Source: Bacteroidia bacterium (GTDB lineage: Bacteria; Bacteroidota; Bacteroidia; Cytophagales; JAAEPT01). Taken from it: a stretch of 64,000 bases of DNA. Location: assembly GCA_030431525.1 (NCBI GenBank), contig JAUIJC010000021.1, forward strand, positions 29,563-93,562, read 5' to 3'. Position numbers and translations under genes: made by a program. Below are positions 7,486 to 16,408 of this stretch, in pieces; within the stretch, counting starts at the first letter, position 1, and each line of letters starts with the position of its first letter. The notes under the pieces were generated by a model. The model was not told where the DNA came from. It saw only the letters and a program-made list of their open reading frames with translations, and searched no databases.

Positions 7486-8979
7486 TTAACGAGCAATGGT
7501 AAAGGTTTTTGTTACAATGCCGTTTGGAAGGTTAAGGCGAATCATAAAGATTCCCTGCTCCAGCTGACCAAGGGTAATTTGGATTTCCTCTTGCCCTCGT
7601 TCTAAGGACATTTCGCCAGCCAAAATTTCTTCCCCAACCAATGAAATGATCTGGTAGGAAAATGCCCCTTCCATACTTGGGATATGGATGGTCAATTCCT
7701 CCGTGGTCAAGGGGTTTGGGTAAAGGCTCACCTGATTTGATAAGTCCCTTTTTACCGAGGCTACTGGGCTAAGGCTGTATTGACCATTATAGTCCACTTG
7801 GCGAAGGCGATAATAAATTGTGCCGCGTCGTTTACTCTGGTCAACCCATTGATATACTTGTTCCTGTGCGGTTGATCCAGCACCATCTACTATGGTCAGT
7901 GTTTCGAAGTCTTTCCCGTTTGTAGAATATTCGACAGCAAAATGGCTGTTATTTCGCTCAGAGGCAGTTTTCCAGTTCAACACGACTGATCCATCATTAC
8001 TTTCTTTTGCCGAGAAATAGATAAGCTCTACAGGAAGGGCAACCGCACAATCCGATAAGCTGGAGCCATCGGTGTAGGTGAAGTCAACGTTTTGTTCAGA
8101 TCCACAGACCATGTCCGTACCGTCATTGGGCACCGCATCCACAATGTTTATCTCACCAATGTAAGTGTTGCCGCAGTTAATAGTCGTGGTGTTTGTAACA
8201 TTGAATAATGCACATTTGGCGATTGCCTGGTAGGTTCCGGAGGTGAATACCAAATCTCTTGAATAGAATAGCCCACCCTCAAGATCCAGTGTTCCGTTTC
8301 CGCCTAAGCGTAATTCCCCATCAGTACGAAAAGTACCGTAGTTATTGGTTGTTCCAGAAGCACGTTCAAAGTTTCCTACTACATATATTTCTCCACCTGT
8401 TTGATTGGATAAAATGGAATTTGCACCTGACCCCAATCCACCCGTAACCTCGAAGTAGCCATGGTTTTCTAAATCGCCCTCACTACTGAGGGCAAAATTA
8501 CCATCGATGATGAAATCTCCATAGTTGATGATTTTACCAACAGAGCCATTCTTATTCAGGCTAATATTCTTTGTAGTAACAGTACCATAATTCTCAAAGG
8601 TCATCCCTTTGAATTGCTCACCATCCACATTGAAATTCAAAGTGGAGCTATTGACCATTTTTCCGTCTGGACTTACACCCCATTGGTCGTCAATAGTTGC
8701 ATCCACTTGAATGGAACCATTTGGAGCACAGAAATGGAGCTCTCCACCATCAAAACCAAAGACTCCAGTCAAGACCCCTACACCTGTTCCAGTGTATTTG
8801 ATGCAGACTACATCTCCTGTAGAAATAGGATCAGGAGACATGGCATGGGAAATAGTCGCAGAGCCACTGTTCCACTGAATGGTCTCCGTTGTACCTGCTG
8901 GACAATCGCATTGTGCATGGATATTACTCCACGCCAAACCAAAGATCAGTAGGAAAAGAATTTTAGTAAAGTTGTGCAT
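7486..8979 (-). CDS. Secreted protein with T9SS C-terminal sorting domain
   Basis: The ATG at 8979 starts a signal peptide (MHNFTKILFLLIFGLAWSN) of a roughly 497-residue protein; an earlier in-frame start would add an unlikely N-terminus. The central part (about 80-260) has G/N-rich parallel-beta repeats with many NxG turns, as in surface adhesins. It is followed by a fibronectin-like segment (LPVELIYFSAKESNDGSVVLNWKT region). The C-terminal 80 residues are a type A sorting domain (SLYPNPLTTEELTIHIP ... GIFMIRL). It should cross the outer membrane by T9SS and be attached or released. The ligand is unknown. Confidence 0.82.
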   Translation of the reverse strand: MHNFTKILFLLIFGLAWSNIHAQCDCPAGTTETIQWNSGSATISHAMSPDPISTGDVVCIKYTGTGVGVLTGVFGFDGGELHFCAPNGSIQVDATIDDQWGVSPDGKMVNSSTLNFNVDGEQFKGMTFENYGTVTTKNISLNKNGSVGKIINYGDFIIDGNFALSSEGDLENHGYFEVTGGLGSGANSILSNQTGGEIYVVGNFERASGTTNNYGTFRTDGELRLGGNGTLDLEGGLFYSRDLVFTSGTYQAIAKCALFNVTNTTTINCGNTYIGEINIVDAVPNDGTDMVCGSEQNVDFTYTDGSSLSDCAVALPVELIYFSAKESNDGSVVLNWKTASERNNSHFAVEYSTNGKDFETLTIVDGAGSTAQEQVYQWVDQSKRRGTIYYRLRQVDYNGQYSLSPVASVKRDLSNQVSLYPNPLTTEELTIHIPSMEGAFSYQIISLVGEEILAGEMSLERGQEEIQITLGQLEQGIFMIRLNLPNGIVTKTFTIAR

Positions 8980-9119
8980 AAGCGGATGTCGTGTTTTTCC
9001 ACTTGAGTACAACATCCATTCCTAAAAAATAGTTTGTATACAATAAAAACTTACATGAGTATTTTTGGACTGTATATGTCTAGTAAAATAAATAGCTAAG
9101 AGAACTCGTCTGGAAATCA

Positions 9120-9127
9120 TAATTTTG
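9120..9127 (+). promoter_or_regulatory. Candidate -7 element
   Basis: TAATTTTG matches TAnnTTTG and sits 24 nt before the ATG at 9152. No clear -33 TTTG is seen at the right distance. Confidence 0.4.
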
Positions 9128-9151
9128 CATGCTATCCAAAAACATACATTT

Positions 9152-9622
9152 ATGAAAAACAGGATTACTTTGTTTGCTGTTTTGACAGCATTGGTACTTT
9201 CCCTGACTGCGTTTGTGCAACTCAGCAAGAAGGAAATGGCTACCGGAAAGTGGCAAATGACCAACTTGGAAATTAGCCCTAACCCAATGGAGGCTTTTGT
9301 TTCACAGTTGCCAAAAGAGCAACAGGCAATGTTCTGGGAAAAGTGGGATGCGGAGATCAAAGAGTCTTGCAAAGTATCGCACTTGTCGCTGAATGCAGAT
9401 GGTACTTATGAATTGGTGTTAAAAACAGGTAAGGAGGTATCAGAGGAGACAGGTACATGGAGCATCAACAGTGATGGAAAAAGCATAACCTTTATTGAAG
9501 AGGGGACTGAAGAGGAAGATGTGTTAGAGGTGAGGGAACTTAGCTCGGACTCTCTTACGCTTGCCATGTCAGAAGAGGGAGAAGGAAATGAAATGACAAT
9601 CATTATGGAGTTCGCCAAGTAA
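9152..9622 (+). CDS. Secreted lipocalin-like hypothetical protein
   Basis: The protein of about 156 residues has a signal peptide (MKNRITLFAVLTALVLSLTAF). After it come short beta strands with the pattern GKWQMTNLEIS, SLNADGTYELVLKTGKE, GTWSINSDGKSITFIEEG and SLTLAMSEEGE. This G.W ... DGTY ... GTW ... order is typical of lipocalin-like (Lipocalin_4/5) Bacteroidota proteins. A hydrophobic-ligand-binding or structural periplasmic role is plausible but not shown. The ATG at 9152 is chosen over a start 27 nt upstream because it begins the signal peptide. A terminator follows. Confidence 0.72.
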   Translation: MKNRITLFAVLTALVLSLTAFVQLSKKEMATGKWQMTNLEISPNPMEAFVSQLPKEQQAMFWEKWDAEIKESCKVSHLSLNADGTYELVLKTGKEVSEETGTWSINSDGKSITFIEEGTEEEDVLEVRELSSDSLTLAMSEEGEGNEMTIIMEFAK

Positions 9623-9639
9623 TTCCAATCTATCCTTTT

Positions 9640-9681
9640 AAATAAGCCCATGGGGAAAGATTCCCCATGGGCTTATTTTTT
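9640..9681. terminator. Bidirectional terminator
   Basis: A long perfect stem (aataagcccatgggga / tccccatgggcttatt) has A and T flanks, between convergent genes. Confidence 0.9.
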
Positions 9682-9689
9682 ATGGTTGA

Positions 9690-11684
9690 TTATGCGGCTT
9701 GGGCGCCTCGACCAAAATCCTGGTTTTGTTGACTATGTTTTTCTTTCACAAAGTTGATCATTCCACCCTTCAGTAGAACCTGTACCTGTCGTTCGCTGAT
9801 GTTGTAAGTCAGTGGAATTTTCAGATTTTTCCCTTTTACAGTTGCGTTGATGTCCTTACGGTTTTTGATGGCATTTCGTAGCCCAGAGATTTGGATGATG
9901 TCGCCTTGTTCGAGTTTGTCGTAGTCCGTTGGGTTGACGAATTCAAAAGGCACCATTCCAAAGTTGATCAGGTTCTGCCAGCCAATGCGGGCGTATGACT
10001 TGGCGATTGTGAATTTTTGGCCAAGATAGCGTGGTGCTAGAGCGGCATGTTCCCGGGAGGAGCCTTGCGCATAGTTTTCTCCAGCCATCACACAAAACCC
10101 TTCAAACTGTTTTTGGTTTTCAACAGCTCTTTCATAAAACTTCGGATCCACTACGATATAGCTGTACTTACTGATTTCGGGGATATTGGAGCGTAGGGGA
10201 AGCACTTCAGCACCAGCTTTAAGGATTTCGTCTGTGGAAATATTATCTCCCATGCTTAGCAGAATGGGAATTTCCAGTTCATCAGGGAGTTCCTCAAAGT
10301 CGGGTAATGACTTGATGTTTGGGCCTTTGATGATTTCTACCCGTTCATGGCCATTTGGATGGACAAGCATTTGGTCATTGCGCCTCACTGCTTTTGGTTC
10401 CTGCCATTTTGGATAGGGGATGCCAAGCTCTGTTTCCAAGTCGCGAGGGTCAGTAATTTTTCCCGTCAAAACAGAGGCAATAGCAGTTTCTGGGCTACAC
10501 AAGTACACTTGGTCATCCAGGGTTCCCGATCGTCCAGGGAAGTTACGGGGCATAGTCCGCAGGCTGATGGTATTGGTGGCAGGTGCTTGTCCCATTCCAA
10601 TACAACCCATGCATCCCGATTGGTGTAGCCGAGCTCCTGCCTGAATCAAGGGCCCCAAGGCTTTCATGTCAAGAAGGTTTTCCAAACATTGTCTTGATGG
10701 TGGATTGGCATCGAAGGATACATTGGAAGCGGAAAATCGGCCTTTCACGATTTGAGATGCAATCCAAAAGTCCCGTGTTCCTGGATTGGCAGAAGAGCCA
10801 ATAACCACTTGTCCAACGGGTTTTCCAGCCACTTCTCGAACTGTTTTTATCTTTCCAGGACTGCTTGGCAGTGCAATCAATGGCTCTAACTCAGAGAGGT
10901 TGATTTCCTCATGGGCATCATAAGTCGCCCCTTCATCCGCCTTCAGTTCCACCCATTCGTTTTCACGCCCCACGCTTTTTAGAAACTCTTTGGTCACTTC
11001 ATCAGATGGGAAAACGGTGGAGGTAGCACCCAGTTCAGTGCCCATATTGGCAATCACATGACGGTCCCAAGCACTGAGGTTCTTTAGTCCAGGGCCATAA
11101 TATTCAAGGATAAAGCCTCGTCCGCCTTTTACATCATAGCGTCGAAGCATTTCCAGTACCACATCTTTGGCACTGACCCAGTCGGGTAATTCTCCAGTCA
11201 GTTTGATACCCATGATTTTGGGCATTTTAAAGAAATAGGGTTCTCCCGCCGAGGCCATGGCCACATCCATTCCGCCTGTCCCAATCGCCAACATGCCTAC
11301 GCCACCGCCTGCACAAGTATGGCTGTCTGAGCCCAAAAGTGTTTTGCCTGGTCGCCCAAACTGTTCCATATGGACTACATGACTGATGCCATTACCTGGT
11401 CTACTGAACCAATAGCCAAACCGTTCCGCGCTGGACTGTAAAAACAGGTGATCGTCCATGTTTTTGTAGTCCGTTTGAAGAAGGTTATGGTCCACGTATT
11501 GAACGGCGACCTCGGCCTTGGTGCGGGACAGGTTCAGTGCCTCCAACTCCAGCATAACCAATGTGCCCGTGGCATCCTGTTGTAGCACGTGGTCAATGGA
11601 GATGCCAATTTCCTCTCCTGGAACCATCCTTCCAGAAATGAGGTGACTACTAATCAGTTTGTGAGCGACGGTCTGTTTTCCCAT
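9690..11684 (-). CDS. Aconitate hydratase, Aquifex-type homologue
   Basis: The 664-residue protein is a complete aconitase/IPMI superfamily member. Its large domain has GSDSHT and NFPGRSG, and its C-terminal swivel has QGSSREHAALAPRYLG. The length and fused swivel match the 'putative aconitase, Aquifex type' group. Two Fe-S cysteines are present in SGCMGCIGMG. The canonical first ligand in GSCTN is replaced: the sequence reads GSSANPGTRD, with Ser at the Cys position (tct codon). Classic aconitase isomerises citrate to isocitrate in the TCA cycle. With two of three cysteines this protein may bind the cluster differently or use another hydroxyacid. The gene is monocistronic, ending at a bidirectional terminator. 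Confidence 0.85.
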   Translation of the reverse strand: MGKQTVAHKLISSHLISGRMVPGEEIGISIDHVLQQDATGTLVMLELEALNLSRTKAEVAVQYVDHNLLQTDYKNMDDHLFLQSSAERFGYWFSRPGNGISHVVHMEQFGRPGKTLLGSDSHTCAGGGVGMLAIGTGGMDVAMASAGEPYFFKMPKIMGIKLTGELPDWVSAKDVVLEMLRRYDVKGGRGFILEYYGPGLKNLSAWDRHVIANMGTELGATSTVFPSDEVTKEFLKSVGRENEWVELKADEGATYDAHEEINLSELEPLIALPSSPGKIKTVREVAGKPVGQVVIGSSANPGTRDFWIASQIVKGRFSASNVSFDANPPSRQCLENLLDMKALGPLIQAGARLHQSGCMGCIGMGQAPATNTISLRTMPRNFPGRSGTLDDQVYLCSPETAIASVLTGKITDPRDLETELGIPYPKWQEPKAVRRNDQMLVHPNGHERVEIIKGPNIKSLPDFEELPDELEIPILLSMGDNISTDEILKAGAEVLPLRSNIPEISKYSYIVVDPKFYERAVENQKQFEGFCVMAGENYAQGSSREHAALAPRYLGQKFTIAKSYARIGWQNLINFGMVPFEFVNPTDYDKLEQGDIIQISGLRNAIKNRKDINATVKGKNLKIPLTYNISERQVQVLLKGGMINFVKEKHSQQNQDFGRGAQAA

Positions 11685-11772
11685 GATTCCATTGGCCTTT
11701 TTTATAGCCTACGGGGAAATTGGTTTTTGGGGAAAACTAATTTTTGAAGAGTACAGAATTGGGAATTATTCT

Positions 11773-12435
11773 TTACTGAAGACTGAGTTGGTTGATATCT
11801 GGGTTTTCGAGGTGTTTTTTGGGGTTTGGATGCCTAAGAGTTGCTAACATCGCTTTCCCAACATTAGTGGTTGTGGTTACGTTTTTTGAACGTTTCAGCA
11901 AACCAAAAAATGGACGTAACAACACATAGCTGGCATTGTACCAAGCAGTTTTTGATTTTATTCCCTTTTCGGGAAGGATTACCCCAGGTCGAAATGCGTA
12001 TGCATCTTTAAAGCCCTTGTTCAATACCATGTTTTCCGTTCTTCCCTTCACACGCGCCCACATCTGTTTGCCTTTTTCTGAGCTGTCGGTTCCCATGCCC
12101 GAGACGTAGTTGAACACCAAATTTGGGTTCGATGCAAAAAGCACATCAACGAAGGCTTTGGTGGTGTCGAAGGTGATTTTTGTATAATCCTCCTCGGTCA
12201 TACCCAGCGCGGACACACCCATGCAATAAAAGCAGGCATCCAATCCTGTTAGTTTATCCTTGACAGAGGAAATGTCTAAGAAGTTGTCCAACAGGATTTC
12301 TTCCAATTTTGGATGTTCGATATCGATTGGGCTTCGGTTGACAAGTAATACCTTATCAATTTGGGATGATTCCAAGCATTCCAAGAGAACCCCTTTACCC
12401 ACCATGCCTGTGGAGCCTGTGATGATGACCTTCAT
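11773..12435 (-). CDS. NAD(P)-dependent epimerase/dehydratase-like SDR
   Basis: This is a 220-residue Rossmann protein with an N-terminal GSTGMVGKG dinucleotide loop, DACFYCMGVSALGM after beta-4, NYVSGMGTD, and a YAFRPGVILP segment. It lacks the YxxxK pair of classical SDRs, as in atypical SDRs that act as NAD(P)H-binding reductases or sensors. It is a single gene upstream of the aconitase homologue and separated from it by 88 nt. The substrate is unknown. Confidence 0.8.
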   Translation of the reverse strand: MKVIITGSTGMVGKGVLLECLESSQIDKVLLVNRSPIDIEHPKLEEILLDNFLDISSVKDKLTGLDACFYCMGVSALGMTEEDYTKITFDTTKAFVDVLFASNPNLVFNYVSGMGTDSSEKGKQMWARVKGRTENMVLNKGFKDAYAFRPGVILPEKGIKSKTAWYNASYVLLRPFFGLLKRSKNVTTTTNVGKAMLATLRHPNPKKHLENPDINQLSLQ

Positions 12436-12603
12436 GTGATTGCGGTTTTATCGATTGGTAATATAAATCTTGACAAATCATGTTCACAAGTGAATGCAAT
12501 TCATCCTGAGCGAATCTTATAAAAAGGTCCGTTAACCAAGAAAACGGGTAAAAAGCTCAGATTATCTACCAACAACTTTGTGGGACATCAATTAGATAAC
12601 GGT

Positions 12604-12867
12604 ATGAAAAAGAAAAGTTGGGGGTTTGGGCTTTTGGGGTCAACATTGTTTTTGGCCCTTTCATTTGTGTTCACCTTTTACATACATGTGGATTTGGGGG
12701 AACTCCGAGATTTCTTGTTTATGTTTCATCTGATTCCCTTTGGATATGGGTTTAGTGGAGGTGGGAATGCCCTGTTCTATGTCGGGTATTATGGTGCATT
12801 GTGGTTGGCACTTGCCATCGTTTTGATGGGAGCTTATCGTTTAGTGGCTTTTGTTCGAACGCAATAG
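12604..12867 (+). CDS. Small two-helix membrane protein
   Basis: The ATG at 12604 gives 87 residues; a GTG 24 nt earlier is possible. There are two membrane segments (about 8-28 and 55-80) around a short aromatic loop. No family is recognised. It is transcribed convergently with the gene at 12937-13362. Confidence 0.5.
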   Translation: MKKKSWGFGLLGSTLFLALSFVFTFYIHVDLGELRDFLFMFHLIPFGYGFSGGGNALFYVGYYGALWLALAIVLMGAYRLVAFVRTQ

Positions 12868-12872
12868 AAAGT

Positions 12873-12909
12873 GCAAAAAAAGAGGCCAACTCAGTTTGTG
12901 AGTTAGCCT
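12873..12909 (-). terminator. Terminator of the cyclotransferase gene
   Basis: An 11-bp stem (aggctaactca / tgagttggcct read on the minus strand) is followed by a T run. Confidence 0.7.
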
Positions 12910-12936
12910 TCGGAATAAGTTTAATGCTTTTGTTTC

Positions 12937-13362
12937 CTACAGAGGAATAGCTTCCAATGCTTGTTGGCAATGTTCCTCGTAAGTTTCACTTACTTCAATG
13001 CCCAATTCAATTTTTTGGGAAATGTACACCACGCATTCGGTATGGTGTGGGTCGCGGTCGTCAATGGGGAAGAGTTTTACCTGCTTGGAGACACGCTCGT
13101 ACACTTTGGGAAAGCGTTCAAAGCCATCGAGGGAAGCTAGGTCTTCATCGCTTAGTCGATAGACCTTACCGATTAGTTTGTTCTCGGCTTTTGGTCGGAT
13201 GGAGTAAACTCCGCCGTCCCATTTTGGGGAAAAGTGCGAGACGAAGACCTCAAAATCATGTAAGATGGCATGGCCCACCAGTTCCGATTCAGGGCATCGT
13301 CGTTGCATTTGTGTTTCACATAAATTGGAGCCGTAAGCGAAATATAGATGGGGTTTCTGCAT
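12937..13362 (-). CDS. Gamma-glutamylcyclotransferase family protein
   Basis: The 141-residue protein has the family signature YFAYGSNL at its N-terminus and the acidic LDGFERFPKVYER region that holds the catalytic Glu. GGCT-fold enzymes release 5-oxoproline from gamma-glutamyl peptides or amines in the cytoplasm. Length fits the AIG2/GGCT-like group. It is a single gene with its own terminator, 65 nt downstream of the porin gene on the same strand, so weak co-transcription is possible. Confidence 0.87.
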   Translation of the reverse strand: MQKPHLYFAYGSNLCETQMQRRCPESELVGHAILHDFEVFVSHFSPKWDGGVYSIRPKAENKLIGKVYRLSDEDLASLDGFERFPKVYERVSKQVKLFPIDDRDPHHTECVVYISQKIELGIEVSETYEEHCQQALEAIPL

Positions 13363-13427
13363 GCTATTCTTTTGGAACGTTGTACACGCAAGTTACGAAA
13401 ATCGTTCCTGCCCCCTTTTTTCAGCAC

Positions 13428-14702
13428 TTAGTCGATGCGCACCTGATACTGCAAAACCAGTTCGTTCCTTCGTGCCGATAAGTCCCCATTTTCAAAATAG
13501 GGGCGGTTTTGCAAGCCCAAGGTCAGCTTGGAATGAATGCCGTTAAAATAGTGGGTAAAACCAGCCCAATAGACCGTAACGGGATTATTGAGCGCCTCAA
13601 AATCCGAGAGCTGGAAGTAGCCGAATACTTCCCATTGGCCGATTTCGGAGGCCAAAGTGCCTTGGTCCAAGGTATAAAAGGCTTGTATCATCAGGCTGTT
13701 TCCAGTCCCAACCGCAGGATAGGCATTGCCCGCTCCCCGAAACGGGTTGTTCAGCCCATAAGTCCGCAAGTAGTTTGGTCCAAAGTCCGTGTAGAACGCC
13801 CCTATATAGCACCCGATGGCGCGGTGAGTAGTGGTGTCCAAGGGGATTTCCATATACAGGTCGGTGGCCAACAGAATCATCGAATGCCTTACAGTATCGG
13901 TTCCCTCTAAAGATGCGGTCGCATTCTTCTGCATTTCAAAGCCTGCGCCCCAAGAATATATTTTTCGACGTCCTCGGTAAGTGCCAATGTGCAATGGATT
14001 TTTGAAGCGTTCTTGTTCCAAAAACTCCCAAAGGAAATAACCAGAGTAGTTCATCCTTTGTCGGCCACCGATATAGCCCGCCTCATTTTCCCCGATGCTG
14101 GTTGTTGGAGCCAAGGGTTTGGCCACTACTAAGCGGTAATCCAAATGCCCGATTTTTCCTTTGGCGTAAATCGCATTTCGACGAATGATGTAATCCCCTC
14201 GGTTAACGGTAATGTTTGTTAGGCCAGTGAGGTCCAATCCAGTAATCGTGGAGGAAGATGGACTTGTAAATCGACTAAGTCCTCGCCAAGCAGTCTGCCC
14301 TAAGCCCAAGGCAAAGGCTTCGTGGAAAGTGTAGTCGGCGTGCAGGTCAAGGACATTTATGCTTGGGTTGTTGTTATTGGCAAGACCAAAATTGTTTTGC
14401 CCAAACTGGGAGAAAAAATACAGGCGTTCAGTCAGTTGTGCGTTGACGCCCATTCGGACTCGGCGGACACTGATGTCCACATAGTCGTTCACGGGTTCTC
14501 CGTCCTGCTCCGTATTGGGGTTGGTTTCCAAGTAGCGCACCCAAAATTGGTTGTTGAACAGGAATTTCACCCATGTGCCTTTCTCCTTGTTCAGCCATAG
14601 AACGGGAAATTTGAACCCCTTTGGCTCCTGAACTTGGGCTTTTGCCAAGGGAGAAAGGAGCTGAAGCGCGATAAAAAAGAGGAGAAGACGTCTGGATGGC
14701 AT
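13428..14702 (-). CDS. Outer-membrane porin (phosphate-selective O/P-like)
   Basis: A 424-residue protein has a signal peptide (MPSRRLLLFFIALQLLSPLAKA) followed by amphipathic beta strands. The VRRVRMGVNAQLTERLYFFSQFGQNNF stretch and the LDLHADYTFHEAFALGLGQ segment are typical of porin O/P barrels in Bacteroidota. The C-terminal strand is NELVLQYQVRID. The family forms trimeric anion channels. The substrate cannot be read from the sequence, and no phosphate genes are adjacent. Confidence 0.8.
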   Translation of the reverse strand: MPSRRLLLFFIALQLLSPLAKAQVQEPKGFKFPVLWLNKEKGTWVKFLFNNQFWVRYLETNPNTEQDGEPVNDYVDISVRRVRMGVNAQLTERLYFFSQFGQNNFGLANNNNPSINVLDLHADYTFHEAFALGLGQTAWRGLSRFTSPSSSTITGLDLTGLTNITVNRGDYIIRRNAIYAKGKIGHLDYRLVVAKPLAPTTSIGENEAGYIGGRQRMNYSGYFLWEFLEQERFKNPLHIGTYRGRRKIYSWGAGFEMQKNATASLEGTDTVRHSMILLATDLYMEIPLDTTTHRAIGCYIGAFYTDFGPNYLRTYGLNNPFRGAGNAYPAVGTGNSLMIQAFYTLDQGTLASEIGQWEVFGYFQLSDFEALNNPVTVYWAGFTHYFNGIHSKLTLGLQNRPYFENGDLSARRNELVLQYQVRID

Positions 14703-14805
14703 TCGGAAAAAGTTTCCCTAAAGGAATGCCTTCGAGGGCTTATTTGCAAATCCCTTGCAGATAGAATGTGATATTTGAAGTTTAATAAAAGGGCTAAACA
14801 CTGGA

Positions 14806-14850
14806 AGCCCTGTAAGGGCGAGATATGTCAGCAAAGGACAACGTCCTTTG
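14806..14850 (+). repeat. Two-hairpin dispersed repeat, family II, copy 1
   Basis: agccctgtaagggcg and gcaaaggacaacgtcctttg form two short hairpins. Related copies are at 44547-44591 and 54149-54197. Confidence 0.75.
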
Positions 14851-14867
14851 AATTATCAAAAAACATC

Positions 14868-15929
14868 ATGACGATTGACGATTTAAAACAGCAAAGCCTT
14901 ATCATTTTTGAATGCTTCAGTGGCAGTCGAGCTTATGGCACCAACACGCCTAAATCTGACACGGATATTCGTGGGGTGTTTGTCTTGCCAGAGGATGACT
15001 TTTTTGGTTTTTCGGAGATCGATCAGGTTTCCGATGCCACCAATGATATCGTCTATTACGAGTTGGGCAAATTTGTGAGGCTATTGCTCAGGAACAATCC
15101 CAATATCATGGAGTTGCTTTTCACGCCAGAGGATTGTGTGCTCCATCGTGACCCGCTGATGGATTTGTTTGATGGGCTACCCATCCTTTCCAAATTATGT
15201 AAGGAGACGTATGGGGGATATGCCTACGCCCAAATCAACAAGGCCAAGGGCTTGAATAAAAAGGTGAACAATCCCGAGGAGCCTGTACGTAAGTTGGTGT
15301 TGGATTTTTGCTTTGTGCTGGAAGGGCAAGGGACTGTTCCCGTCAGTGAATTCCTGAAATCAAAAGGCTGGAAGCAAGAGGGGTGTGGCGTTTCTAAAAT
15401 TCCGAAGACCAGAGGAATGTATGCCTTGTTCCATCAGGAAAACGGGAATTTCCGTGGGATTTATCGAAAGGAAGAATCCAATGACATTTGCCTGAGTTCC
15501 ATTCCAAAGGGAATTGAGCCCGTGGCCCACATGAGTTTTAATGTGGATGAATATTCCGTGTATTGTAAAAAATACCGTCAGTATTGGGAGTGGGTGGAAA
15601 AACGAAATGAGGAACGCTATCTCACCAACCAGCAACATGAGAAAGGCTATGACAGCAAAAACATGATGCATGTTTTTCGCCTGTTGGAAACGGCCTTGGA
15701 GATTGCGGAGGGAAAGGGCTTGGTGGTCCGCCGACCAAATCAAGAGGAGTTGTTGAGGATTAGGGCAGGGGAGTTTGCCTATGATGATTTGCTGGGTCAT
15801 GCCGAGGAAATGATGGCGCAAGTGGATCGGGCTTTTGAGGCTTCACACCTTCCTGAACAACCGAATAGAGAGGATTTTGAAAAAGTGTTGATTGAAATTC
15901 GTCAGGCTTTTTATGATCGAGGTGCTTAG
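14868..15929 (+). CDS. DNA polymerase beta-superfamily nucleotidyltransferase (YcgL-like)
   Basis: The ATG at 14868 lies just after a dispersed hairpin repeat and starts a 353-residue protein; an upstream TTG start would translate the repeat. The N-terminus has the minimal nucleotidyltransferase motif GSRAYGTNTPKSDTDIRGV, with the GSxxYG and DxD metal ligands. The rest is helical (VRKLVLDFCFVLEG, KNMMHVFRLLETALEIAEG). This is the YcgL/DUF3440-like group seen in bacteria and phages, proposed to act in RNA repair. It is a standalone gene here. Confidence 0.83.
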   Translation: MTIDDLKQQSLIIFECFSGSRAYGTNTPKSDTDIRGVFVLPEDDFFGFSEIDQVSDATNDIVYYELGKFVRLLLRNNPNIMELLFTPEDCVLHRDPLMDLFDGLPILSKLCKETYGGYAYAQINKAKGLNKKVNNPEEPVRKLVLDFCFVLEGQGTVPVSEFLKSKGWKQEGCGVSKIPKTRGMYALFHQENGNFRGIYRKEESNDICLSSIPKGIEPVAHMSFNVDEYSVYCKKYRQYWEWVEKRNEERYLTNQQHEKGYDSKNMMHVFRLLETALEIAEGKGLVVRRPNQEELLRIRAGEFAYDDLLGHAEEMMAQVDRAFEASHLPEQPNREDFEKVLIEIRQAFYDRGA

Positions 15930-15961
15930 CAGTATTTGTGACTTTATTCCTTAGGTAAGAA

Positions 15962-16330
15962 TTAGTGAAATTTAATCGATAGCAATTTTGAGTCCTCCGA
16001 AAGTACGGCCAGCATGATAAAGTCTTTGGTTACTATAACGTGTCGTTTGCGGATTCCTGCCTCGGTTTTTAAATAGTATCTGATGCTCTCATCACCATTT
16101 TGGGAAACGGAGGTTTCTATTTTTTCTATGGTAAATGAATGGTCTTGGTCCTCAGTGACTATGCGGAGTTTTTCATTATTTTTCTCAACAAGCCAAACGG
16201 ATGAAAAAGATCGCAGACCTTTTTCATCCTTGACGGTAATGTTTTCGCCATTGCGAGGTAGAGGAGAAAGGCTTCCTGCAGTTGCAATGTGAATTATCGT
16301 AGTTGCCAGGAAAGTTAAGATTAGTTTCAT
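15962..16330 (-). CDS. Secreted hypothetical protein
   Basis: The 122-residue protein has a signal peptide (MKLILTFLATTIIHIATAG) and a small beta-rich domain (SVWLVEKNNEKLRIVTEDQDHSF). No family is recognised. It lies convergent with the nucleotidyltransferase gene and 78 nt upstream of nothing obvious on its own strand. Confidence 0.6.
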   Translation of the reverse strand: MKLILTFLATTIIHIATAGSLSPLPRNGENITVKDEKGLRSFSSVWLVEKNNEKLRIVTEDQDHSFTIEKIETSVSQNGDESIRYYLKTEAGIRKRHVIVTKDFIMLAVLSEDSKLLSIKFH

Positions 16331-16408
16331 GTTGCAATATAGGGAGGTAAGGTATTAGGTCGTCATGATTTTGGAGTACCATCAACAAAAAATAAGTGGG
16401 CAAATTCC

